DNA from: Pirellulaceae bacterium
GTDB lineage: Bacteria; Planctomycetota; Planctomycetia; Pirellulales; Thermoguttaceae
Assembly: GCA_012744395.1 (NCBI GenBank)
Contig: JAAYCB010000351.1
Span: 1-39,711 of the forward strand
Reading direction: 5' to 3'
Length of the DNA: 39,711 bases
The notes beneath the pieces were generated by a model. It was not told where the DNA came from and searched no databases. It was given only the letters and a program-made list of their open reading frames with translations. The position numbers and the translations under genes are program-made. This document shows positions 18,426 through 26,400 of this stretch, piece by piece. The first letter of the stretch is position 1. Each line of letters starts with the position of its first letter.

Positions 18426-19319
18426 ATGCGTTTGTCCATGATTCGCGATTTTTTGGCCGGTCTTGCGTTGGGCGTGCTCGCGGCTGTATCCGCATGGGCT
18501 GCGGACGATGCCGAATCAGGACTGGCCAGTCCGTTCTTCGCCTTCGATAACGGCACGGGCCGCGAGCAGCATGTTCCGTTGGAAGAACAGGCGAAAATGC
18601 TCAAGGAGCTTGGTTATTCCGGCATCGGCTATACCGGTACCCAACAGATCCCAGAAATGCTCAAGGCGCTCGATGCCCAAGGGCTGAAGATGTTTAGCGT
18701 CTATGTCGGCGCCGACGTCGACCGGGGGAAATCGCCGTACGACCCCGGCCTCAAAACGGCCATCCGACAACTGAAGGGCCGCGACACGTTGATTTGGGTC
18801 TACATTCTGGGCGGAAGACCGTCCTCGACGGAATCGGACGACCGGGCCGTAACGATTCTGCGCGAGATTGCCGACATGGCTGAGGGGGCGGGCCTGAGGG
18901 TTGCGCTCTATCCGCACGCCGGCTTCTACGTCGCTCGAGTGGAAGACTCGGTGCGGCTGGCAAAGAAGGTAGACCGCAAAAACGTTGGCGCCACGTTCAA
19001 CTTATGCCACTTCTTGAAGGTCGACAACGAGGAGAACCTTGAGCGACGGTTGGCCGAGGCAATGCCCTATCTGTTTGCTGTCAGCATCAATGGGGCCGAC
19101 GGCGGTGACACGAACCGGATGCCTTGGAACCGGCTGATCCAGACACTCGATCGAGGCAGTTTCGACGTCGGCCGCGTGTTGCGGATTCTCAAGCGATTGG
19201 GCTACATGGGGCCGATCGGGCTGCAATGTTACGCGATCCGCGGCGACAGTCGCGAGAACCTGAAACACTCAATGGAAGGGTGGCGACAACTTTGCGGCCA
19301 AATAGGCGGCCAGCGGTAA
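18426..19319 (+). CDS. Exported xylose isomerase-like TIM barrel protein
   Basis: The 297-residue protein has a signal peptide (IRDFLAGLALGVLAAVSAWA) followed by an AP-endonuclease-2/xylose-isomerase-like barrel. Family signs are LKELGYSGIGYTG, LRVALYPHAGF, GATFNLCHFL with a likely metal-binding His, and GYMGPIGLQCYAI at the end. Proteins of this fold include epimerases, isomerases and, in secreted planctomycete/Bacteroidetes pairs with Gfo/Idh/MocA proteins, possible 3-keto-glycoside lyases. AGAGGAG lies six bases before the ATG. It is co-directional with and 30 bases after the Tat oxidoreductase, so the two probably form one pathway unit. The RAYT remnant starts right after the stop codon. 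Confidence 0.9.
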   Translation: MRLSMIRDFLAGLALGVLAAVSAWAADDAESGLASPFFAFDNGTGREQHVPLEEQAKMLKELGYSGIGYTGTQQIPEMLKALDAQGLKMFSVYVGADVDRGKSPYDPGLKTAIRQLKGRDTLIWVYILGGRPSSTESDDRAVTILREIADMAEGAGLRVALYPHAGFYVARVEDSVRLAKKVDRKNVGATFNLCHFLKVDNEENLERRLAEAMPYLFAVSINGADGGDTNRMPWNRLIQTLDRGSFDVGRVLRILKRLGYMGPIGLQCYAIRGDSRENLKHSMEGWRQLCGQIGGQR

Positions 19320-19655
19320 GTGCAACGAGGGACGGAGCAAGAGTTGCACGCGGGCAGCGTGTTCCACCTTCTTCACCGTGGCGTGGGACGGATGCAGATC
19401 TTGCGCGCGGAGAGAGTCTATGATCTGCGATTGGCCGTTGCCGGAACCGCGCGGCTGAACGAAGTACGTCAATAACCCTGAGAGGGAAGCGGAGCTTGAG
19501 GCCACTGGCCGCTGTGTCGGCGCGGCTCACAGCGCAGGGTAGCACGGTTTGAACGGAGCAGACAGCGGGGCAACCGGGACTGCGATCCCCCCTGCGTCGT
19601 CGCGGCGCGGTTGAAACGAACGCGCAGGACATTCCAGTCCATGCATCTTACCCAA
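19320..19655 (+). pseudogene. Internally deleted RAYT (REP-associated tyrosine transposase) remnant, copy B
   Basis: Directly after the TIM-barrel stop, the frame 19320-19473 reads HAGSVFHLLHRGVGRMQIL, matching the conserved RAYT N-terminus (VYHVLNRGVGRMxIF). A shift near 19468 then gives VNNPEREAELEATGRCVG, the C-terminal motif (VNxPQTEAELEA), and near 19550 a stop plus TEQTAGQPGLRSPLRRRG. The whole catalytic middle, some 150 residues in intact members, is missing. The C-terminal part is about four-fifths identical to copy A at 16589-16775, and both share the W-to-stop change, so they descend from an already damaged copy or from each other. Confidence 0.72.
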
Positions 19656-20154
19656 TAACTGCGTCTGCTCCCTTTCCGTTCTTCCCTTTTCCGTCAATAC
19701 CTGCTGTTTTGCGCCGTCAGCCTGGATTTCCTCAACCTGGCAAACCGACTTCTGCTGCCGGACGCTATGGCTGCCACGCATCTTCCCTAATTCGGTTGAC
19801 TGTGATGGCCATTGCCTCAGGGTGGCCTGGCTGGCGTCAGGCGGGCGGGTCTGCACGCTGGCCGCTGGCTGCGGGTTGGAATCGACCTTGTCGCCAGGCG
19901 CGCTTCCGGCTATCCTCCCCCGACCGTTGATCGGTTCCGCATGAACCCTTTTCCCCGATCGATTGCGGTATGCCGTCCCGAGAGCGGCCGAATCCTGGCG
20001 GCGGCAAGTGCGCTGGCGCAGCTCGTGCCGCTAGCCATTGCCTGAGCCCGGAATCCTCCGGCTAGGGGAGACAGCGGCAGCCGGGATTGCCCCTGCACGG
20101 TGATCGATTGGACGGTTCGGATTCAATTGGAGTGAACGCGCCGCGAGGATGATC
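19656..20154. other. Intergenic region of about 500 bases without a recognised gene
   Basis: No ORF here has a recognisable product or ribosome binding site. A short stretch at about 20069-20095 (GACAGCGGCAGCCGGGATTG) resembles part of the RAYT remnants (GACAGCGGGGCAACCGGGAC), so this may be further transposase debris. GAGGA at 20145-20149 serves the next gene. Confidence 0.4.
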
Positions 20155-20805
20155 ATGGACGATCGGTTCGCTTTTCGACCCGCGAGAGTATTCCTGGCCG
20201 CAACAGTCCTCGCCGTGTTGGCGCTTGCCGGTTGCACGAGCGGATTGGCCACGGCGATGTGGCTGCTCAAGGGGCCGAACATCCCCGCGGAATACAAATG
20301 CCTGAAAGACCAGAACGTTGCCGTCGTCTGCCGCGGGACCGACATCTACAATTTTCCCACGGTTCCCAAGGAACTCTCCCAGAAGGTGGCGAGTCTTCTG
20401 AAAAGCAACGTCCCCAAGATCAGAATGGTCAACCAGCGCGAGGTTGACCAGTGGATGGACAACAACGATTGGGATGAGTATCTCGAAGTCGGCCGCGCAC
20501 TGAAGGCCGACCGGGTGCTGGGAATCGAAGTCGAGCAATTCAGCATCTATCAAGGCCAGACGCTCTACCAGGGCAAGGCGAATATCGTGATGAAGGTCTA
20601 CGACTGCCAGACCGGCGACCTGCTGGTGGACAAACCGCTGCCGCAATCGATCCATCCGCCGAACTCGGCGAAATCCACGTCCGACGTGCAGGAAATCGCC
20701 TTCCGGCGCGAGTTCGTCGGCGTGCTGGCCGACCAGATCGCCAGGCACTTCTACGCTCACGATCCTCGAGCGTATTTCGCCGCCGACGCCGCCTATATGC
20801 ACTAG
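20155..20805 (+). CDS. Hypothetical lipoprotein
   Basis: The 216-residue protein has an N-terminal signal with a lipobox (VLALAGC, Cys near residue 27), so it should be lipid-anchored. The mature part is alpha/beta with VAVVCRGTDIYNFPTVPKEL, VLGIEVEQFSIYQGQTLYQG and MKVYDCQTGDLLVDKP. It resembles uncharacterised planctomycete lipoproteins that may bind at the envelope, but I do not recognise a named domain. ATG 20155 is preferred over ATG 20149 because GAGGA (20145-20149) would overlap the earlier start. It stands alone: about 500 bases of apparently empty DNA upstream and a repeat-bearing gap downstream. Confidence 0.8.
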   Translation: MDDRFAFRPARVFLAATVLAVLALAGCTSGLATAMWLLKGPNIPAEYKCLKDQNVAVVCRGTDIYNFPTVPKELSQKVASLLKSNVPKIRMVNQREVDQWMDNNDWDEYLEVGRALKADRVLGIEVEQFSIYQGQTLYQGKANIVMKVYDCQTGDLLVDKPLPQSIHPPNSAKSTSDVQEIAFRREFVGVLADQIARHFYAHDPRAYFAADAAYMH

Positions 20806-20834
20806 CCCAGATCGGCTCATGAAGGCGCCGCCGC

Positions 20835-20938
20835 GTTCCCAGGCGAGTGATTGGGAACCAGCGGAACGGCGCAGCGTTCGGGGGCCCCTTATTTTTTGGC
20901 TTAGGGATGGCGATGTTCCCAAGCTGGAGCTTGGGAAC
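20835..20938. repeat. Two REP-like palindromes, one perfect and one degenerate
   Basis: 20915-20938 is a perfect palindrome: arms GTTCCCAAGCT and AGCTTGGGAAC around GG. 20835-20858 has the same 24-base length and outer arms (GTTCCCA ... TTGGGAAC) but a different centre. They belong to the same family as the palindromes at 11314-11373, 15886-15945 and 32163-32186. The rest of the gap to 21081 holds no recognised gene. Confidence 0.8.
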
Positions 20939-21081
20939 CAGAGGAAGCGTTCAGGGTCCCGTTTCTTGCCTGCGGCAGGTCGCCTGCCTCGGGCTCTTGT
21001 TGCCGACCGCCGATCATTGGTTTTCCGGAAACCATGGCAGCGCAGCAATTTGCGCCCTCTGCCGGCGAGCCGTTTATTCCG

Positions 21082-21110
21082 TTGACGTGCGACGTAACTC
21101 GTTATAGGAT
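21082..21110 (+). promoter_or_regulatory. Candidate sigma-70 promoter for the alpha/beta hydrolase-ferredoxin genes
   Basis: TTGACG (21082-21087), a 17-base spacer and TAGGAT (21105-21110) give five and four matches to the consensus hexamers at optimal spacing. The ATG of the next gene is 73 bases downstream. Confidence 0.5.
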
Positions 21111-21183
21111 TTAGAGATATAGGCGTGGCCCTGCCGCTGCTGACGGCTATCGACATGATTTGACGCGGAAAGGCGGTTGCGAG

Positions 21184-22344
21184 ATGCCCTCGAATGCTGC
21201 TCAGACGATGGTTTTCGGTCCCTTCCCTCCTCGGCGCTGGCCGTGGTTAGCCGCCGGCTGGCTTGCGGGCCTGCTGGCGTGGTTTCTCGTCGGCTTGCCC
21301 CATCTTGAGGCGGGAGCCAATCCCCAGCAGCCATCGGCGCGGCGTTCCCCGGCGAGGGCGGCCGCACCGGCCCAAGCGCAACCGGCGGGCCGGCAGCCGC
21401 AGGCCAAGCCAGCCGCCAAACCGCAGGCAAAGCCCCAGCCGCCAGCGCCCAGCCCCGCCCGCCCGCCGGCTGGGCGGAAGGCCGAGAAGATTCCTCCGCC
21501 GGAAGAGATTTCCGGCGGCGACCTGATCACCCGCGACGGCGTCACCCTCTGTGCAACCTTCTATCCCGGTACCAAGGGGAAGGAGTCGGTGCCTGTTCTC
21601 CTTCTGCACAACTGGAAATCGAGCCGGCGGGAGTTTGCCACGCTGGCCCCACAATTGCAGCAGTTGGGGTGCGCGGTCCTCGTGCCGGACCTGAGGGGCC
21701 ACGGAGAGAGCACGCGAAAGATCGAGGTCTACCGGGGGAAGCCCCGTGAAGTGAAGCTCGATGCGGCGAAATTCCGGGGAACCGAGTTTGCCGAAATCGC
21801 CGCGCTCGATATGGCCGCCCTGCGCAGTTTTCTTCTGAACAAGAACAATTCAGAAGAACTGAACCTCAACAAGCTGGTGATCGTCGGCTCGGAAATGGGC
21901 GCGGCCGTTGCCATGGTCTGGTCGGCTTACGATTGGTCGCTGCCGAACTACGAACATGCGGGCATCAAGCAGAGCCAGGACGTGAAGGCCCTGGTGTTGA
22001 TTTCTCCGCGATGGTCCCACCCCGGGTTGGACACGGCCGCTGTCTTGAACGCCAAGGGCCTCTCCCCCGTCCGCGATCGTCTCTCGGCGATGATCCTCGT
22101 CGGCCAGGGCGTTTCGGAGAAGGCTCGCGATGCGGAACGGATCGAGGGGAAGATGGTCTTGAACCGGCCTCAGCCCGAGGCGCTAATCGACCGCACCGTC
22201 TTGCGGCTGGCCTTCGATACCACGCTCCAGGCGGAAAAACTGCTCAATCTGCCGCCCCTGAATCTTTCCGCGATGATCTGCCGCTTCATCGAAGAGCGCG
22301 TGATCAAGGGGGAGACGAATGCGGGCTGGATGAAGCACCAGTAG
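21184..22344 (+). CDS. Membrane-anchored alpha/beta hydrolase-fold protein with Glu at the nucleophile position
   Basis: The 386-residue protein has one N-terminal membrane segment (about 22-38, WLAAGWLAGLLAWFLVGL), a Pro/Ala/Lys/Gln-rich linker (about 46-104), then an alpha/beta hydrolase domain. VPVLLLHNWKSSRREF fits the oxyanion-hole strand and VLVPDLRGHGEST is typical. The nucleophile elbow, normally G-x-S-x-G, reads VGSEMG: Gly235-Ser236-Glu237-Met238-Gly239, so Glu stands where Ser (or Asp/Cys) should be. It is therefore a likely pseudoenzyme or uses unusual chemistry. ATG 21184 is chosen; an in-frame TTG at 21160 would add eight residues. It precedes the ferredoxin gene by 16 bases, so the two are probably co-transcribed. 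Confidence 0.85.
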   Translation: MPSNAAQTMVFGPFPPRRWPWLAAGWLAGLLAWFLVGLPHLEAGANPQQPSARRSPARAAAPAQAQPAGRQPQAKPAAKPQAKPQPPAPSPARPPAGRKAEKIPPPEEISGGDLITRDGVTLCATFYPGTKGKESVPVLLLHNWKSSRREFATLAPQLQQLGCAVLVPDLRGHGESTRKIEVYRGKPREVKLDAAKFRGTEFAEIAALDMAALRSFLLNKNNSEELNLNKLVIVGSEMGAAVAMVWSAYDWSLPNYEHAGIKQSQDVKALVLISPRWSHPGLDTAAVLNAKGLSPVRDRLSAMILVGQGVSEKARDAERIEGKMVLNRPQPEALIDRTVLRLAFDTTLQAEKLLNLPPLNLSAMICRFIEERVIKGETNAGWMKHQ

Positions 22345-22360
22345 GAGCTGCCAGCCGACC

Positions 22361-23101
22361 ATGCCGGTGCGGAAGATTATCCAGATCGACGAAGAGAAAT
22401 GCGACGGTTGCGGCCAGTGCGTCCTTTCCTGCGCCGAGGGGGCGATCCGCATCGTCGGCGGCAAGGCGAAGCTGGTCTCCGACGTCTATTGCGACGGGCT
22501 CGGCGTCTGCCTGGGCCACTGCCCCCGGGGGGCAATCACGATCATCGAGCGCGACGCCGCGGATTTCGACGAGGCCGCCGCCCGACAGCTTGGGGCATCT
22601 CAGCCGGCGCCCCTCTGCGACCATTCCGGCGGCGGCTGTCCCGGCGCGGCGCCGCGTGATCTCCGGCTCAACGTGCTGGCCCAGCCGGCATCCGAACCGG
22701 TCGCGCCGGGCGGTGCGTCCTTACCGCATTCCGCACTCCGCAACTGGCCGATCCAGCTTGCCCTGCTGCCCGAATCGGCAGCCTTCCTTCAAGGAGCCGA
22801 CCTGCTACTCGCGGCCCAATGCGCGGCGTTTGCCATGGCCGATTTCCATGAGCGGCTGCTGATGGAGAAGACGGTGGCCATCGCCTGCCCAAAACTCGAC
22901 AACGCCCAGCGGCATCTCGAGAAGCTCGCGGCGATTCTCCGCCAGTCCGACGTGAAGAGCCTCTCGGTCGCGCGGATGGAAGTCCCCTGCTGCACGGGCC
23001 TCGTGCGACTCGCCCGGGCGGCGATCGAAGTCTCCGGCAAGGAGATGCCCTTGCGGGAGATTGTCGTCTCGACGCGGGGGGAAGTGAAAGCGGAAAGCTG
23101 A
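22361..23101 (+). CDS. Ferredoxin-like 4Fe-4S protein with C-terminal Cys-containing domain
   Basis: The 246-residue protein begins with a ferredoxin domain. The first cluster motif is complete (Cys14, 17, 20, 24; CDGCGQCVLSC). The second, YCDGLGVCLGHCP, has Leu47 where the second Cys would be, leaving Cys44, 50 and 54; this three-Cys form recurs in the family and could hold a 3Fe-4S or a non-standard cluster. The C-terminal half has further cysteines in IACPKLDN and VPCCTGL, suggesting a redox or metal role beyond electron shuttling. It follows the alpha/beta hydrolase by 16 bases. The last codons (EVKAES) and the TGA lie inside a heptanucleotide repeat array. Confidence 0.88.
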   Translation: MPVRKIIQIDEEKCDGCGQCVLSCAEGAIRIVGGKAKLVSDVYCDGLGVCLGHCPRGAITIIERDAADFDEAAARQLGASQPAPLCDHSGGGCPGAAPRDLRLNVLAQPASEPVAPGGASLPHSALRNWPIQLALLPESAAFLQGADLLLAAQCAAFAMADFHERLLMEKTVAIACPKLDNAQRHLEKLAAILRQSDVKSLSVARMEVPCCTGLVRLARAAIEVSGKEMPLREIVVSTRGEVKAES

Positions 23102-23125
23102 AAGCGGAAAGCGGAAAGCGGAAAG
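23084..23125. repeat. CGGAAAG heptanucleotide array spanning the ferredoxin stop codon
   Basis: Six 7-base units: GTGAAAG, CGGAAAG, CTGAAAG, then CGGAAAG three times. The TGA of the ferredoxin gene (23099-23101) is formed by the variant unit CTGAAAG. A decayed unit (ACGAAGA) follows, directly before the truncated antitoxin. Confidence 0.9.
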
Positions 23126-23361
23126 ACGAAGACAGCAAAGCGTGCGTCGCCAAGGCGGCTGCGTTGCGGCAAGTCAGCATCAGCGATTATGTCCGCATGG
23201 TGACCGTTTCCCAGGCTCGGCGGGAGCCCCAACAGGCAGATGCGGGTGTGATTATGCTGACTCCCGATGAGCAACTACAGTTCTGGCGCGCGCTGGCCGA
23301 GGCGCAGGAGCCGACTCCGGCCCAGCGGGAACTGGGGGCAATCATCCGGGGCGCGAAGTGA
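23125..23361 (+). pseudogene. 5'-truncated DUF1778 (TacA-type) antitoxin gene
   Basis: The frame reads DEDSKACVAKAAALRQ, then VSISDYVRMVTVSQARRE and LTPDEQLQFWRALAE, ending RELGAIIRGAK. This matches DUF1778 antitoxins, which pair with GNAT acetyltransferase toxins: a ribbon-helix-helix region followed by the toxin-binding tail. The first strand of the DNA-binding domain is missing; in its place the open frame runs into the CGGAAAG array without a normal start codon. A TTG at 23164 could start a 65-residue fragment, but no ribosome binding site is evident. No intact GNAT gene follows; the minus-strand glycosidase-like gene ends only 50 bases later. Confidence 0.65.
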
Positions 23362-23411
23362 ACGGCGTTCAATTGCGATGAAATGCGGAGTCTGGATCGA
23401 CGCGTTCGCCC

Positions 23412-26400
23412 TCACTCGTCGCCGGATTTACCTCCGGCCGCTCGAAACCGCACCGCCGCTTCAATCTCCTTGCCGAACGGAACCAGCACGCCCTCGGCAT
23501 GGAGCCACTCGGGCGGCTGCGTCCAGACCGTCGTGTTGATCTGCGACGAGATCCGCCCGCCCGCCGGCAGGTTCAACTCGATCCGCACCCGCCGGACCTT
23601 GAAGCAGTCCTGGCCGGGGTTGGAGATCGCCAAGACGTTCTCCCGGCCGAGCGTGGCGATGGCCTCCGCGGTCAGCGGCAGGCAGGTTTCCGGGCCCCAC
23701 TGGCCGGTCGACTCCGAGCCGCGCGAGGGGGGCAAGGGGCCGAGGGCCGCGCCGTTCAGCGCGGCGTAGGAAGTGTAGCGGCCGGATTTTTCCAGCCCGA
23801 TGCTCTCCAGGCAGACCCGCCCGCCGGTGCCCTTGCGGAGCTGCGCCAGATCGACCTGGGGGGGCGTTTCCGCATGGTTCGCGTGGGTCAAGATGGCGGG
23901 CCGGTCGTGCAGCGTCCGCACAGGCACCGGCGCGGCCGTTTCCAGGCGCAGGTTCGCCCAGCGGGCCCAGTCGCCCGACGAATTGTCGTTCTTGCCGACG
24001 TCGGCAATCGCCTTCAGCTGGACCTTTTGCCCCGCCCAACGCCCCAGGTCCACGGTCCATTCCGACCAGGCGTGCTCGTCCCAGACCCGTTCGGCGGCCA
24101 GCGTCTCCGTTCCATCGGCCGCGACGACCGCAATCTGGAAGAGAATTCCGTCGCCGCGGTCGCTGCCGTCGCCCTTGCCGATCTCGCACTTCAGCACCGC
24201 CGCCGTCTCCGGCAGTTTAACCGCCTCGGTCAGGGCGAATACGCAGCCCGTGCCGCCGACGTACGGCGGGTGCATCGCCCAGCCATCCCGCTCGCTGCCG
24301 CCGCAGGCCAGCCGGTCGGAGTGATGCACGTGGGCCCGTGTCCGCGCCAGGTCCGCGTCCTCCTCGCCGCTCCGCAGCCGCTGGCCGAACCGGCTCCATT
24401 CAGGCCAGCGGGCCGCCTCCGCGATCCGCTCTTCCGTCTTCAGCCACCACATCTGCCGGTGCTCGAGCGCGGCGGCCTCAACGATCAACTCGACGGGCTC
24501 CACCCGCTCGTCCGCGGGGGGCGCGAGCGGATAGTCGAATCGCACCGGGGTGGCCGGCGGCAGGGCCTGCTCCCAGCGCTTGTCGGCAAGCCGGATCTTC
24601 GCTGTTGAAACGTCGGCCAGACGCGAACGGAGCGTGACCGCCAGTCGGCTCTCCTCCAGCGCGGCCGCCGCATCGACCAGCGGCACGGTGAGAAAGTCGA
24701 GCCACCGCCCACCCTGGCAATGCCAGAAGAGCCGCCCGATCGGCGCATCTGTTGGACATCGGACGGGCGGCTGGCCCCCGCCAACCTCGACTTGCTCGCC
24801 CGGGATCGCCTCGGTCCGCTTCGAGCCGAGCGGTTCCGGCGGGGCGGGCCTGGGTGAGAGAAGATAGCTGAACGCGCCCTCGACGGGAACGACATGCACC
24901 AGCCCGCGGCTGAAGCGGGTATCCGCCGGCCCGATTTCCTTGCCCGCCTCGTCAAGGGCCACGGCGGCCGCCGCGCCGCCGATGTCCACGGCGAAACCGA
25001 CCCGGCAGCCGACGGGGATCAGTTCAACCGATCCGCCGGCCCGCCGGTGGGCGATCAACTGGCCGTCGCAGGCCGCCCGGTCAAATCGCGTGAAGCGGCC
25101 GCGGCCGTTGGCGTAGGTGTAGGCGGGGCCGTCGACGTAGTCGGCCCGATGCCCATCGACCAGAGCGCTGAAACCAACCAGGTCCTTCCCGTGCCGATCG
25201 ATTGCGTACCAACCATGCGGCGGCAAGACGACGCGGCTCGCGCGATCCGCCCCCGGAATCGTCCAGGATTCTTCTCGATGGCCGTTGACCCAGACTTCCA
25301 TCCCGCCGCGATAGACCGTCTTGATCTGCGAGCGGCGGAAAGCGCCGGTCGCCACGGCGGTGCTCGTGTCGAGGAGCTTGCCGGCCTGGTCGGCGTAGCG
25401 GATCGTGGCGACCGTGTCGCGGGCATAGCGGGTGTGAAGCTGCTGGATGCTGAAGTAGCTGCGGATCGATTCCGCCTCGCCCGCCTCGCGAACGAAGAAG
25501 CCCGTGTGGCCGAAGGCCAGCGTGGCGGCGAGGAACTGGTCGAGCTTTGCCGGCCAGTCCTCCGCAGTCGTCCGCCGCAGCTCTTCCCGGCCGAAGAACA
25601 TCCCCGGATTGCCCATGCCGAAATTGCAGCAGAGCGGGTGGAGCTTGCGGAGGTCGAAATCGACCAGCCAGGGGTTTTCCGCCAGCCGGGCCCCCTGATC
25701 CTGCCCGTAGTTGCCGTCGGTCAGGCCGCAGTAGTACCAGTGCTGGTTGCCCTCGCTGTAGACCGGGCCGTTCCACGTCTTCTTCTGGTGGAGCATGATC
25801 TGCCCGTAGGCATAGAAGACGTCGGCCGCCCGGCCCGCGCCGGGAGCTCGGGCGTCGTAGTCGACGCTCGACCAGGGCGTGACGGCGGTGTGCACGTCGC
25901 AGTAGGAGGTGTCGAGCTGGAACTTTTCCTGGATGATCGGCGCCAGCCGGGCCTCCAACTCGACCGCCGCGGTCGGCTTGAGCATGTAGCAGCGGGCCCA
26001 GGCGGGAATCAACTGGCCCAGGCTGTCGCGGCCCACGCGGTCCGGGTCCCAATGTTCGTTGACCGGGGCGAAGTCGCGGTAGTTGTTGTAGATTCCGTAG
26101 CGGATCCCCAGGGCCCGCATCTTTCGGGCGTACTCGGCCTGGCCGGCGTCGCCGCCTTTGCCCGGCGCCGCGCGAGTCCGCAGGGTGAAGCTCTCGCCGC
26201 CATCGCGCCAGCCCACCTCGTGGTCGGTGACGACCATCTCCGTCATGCCGAACCGGGCCACGCGCTGCCAGAACAGGTAATCGGCCTGGCGGTTCGACGC
26301 TCCGTGCGCCCGCCAGAGCCGCGTGCCGGTCACGTCCATCCAGGGCGACTTGGGGTTGGGAATGTTGGGCAGGACCTCCTCGAAGGTCGGGGCGACGGTC

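Noticed and set aside
19189-19632. Minus-strand frame sharing a Cys/Arg-rich segment with another minus-strand frame near 16269-16841
   Set aside because: The similarity arises because both lie opposite the RAYT remnants, whose plus-strand reading matches the known transposase ends.
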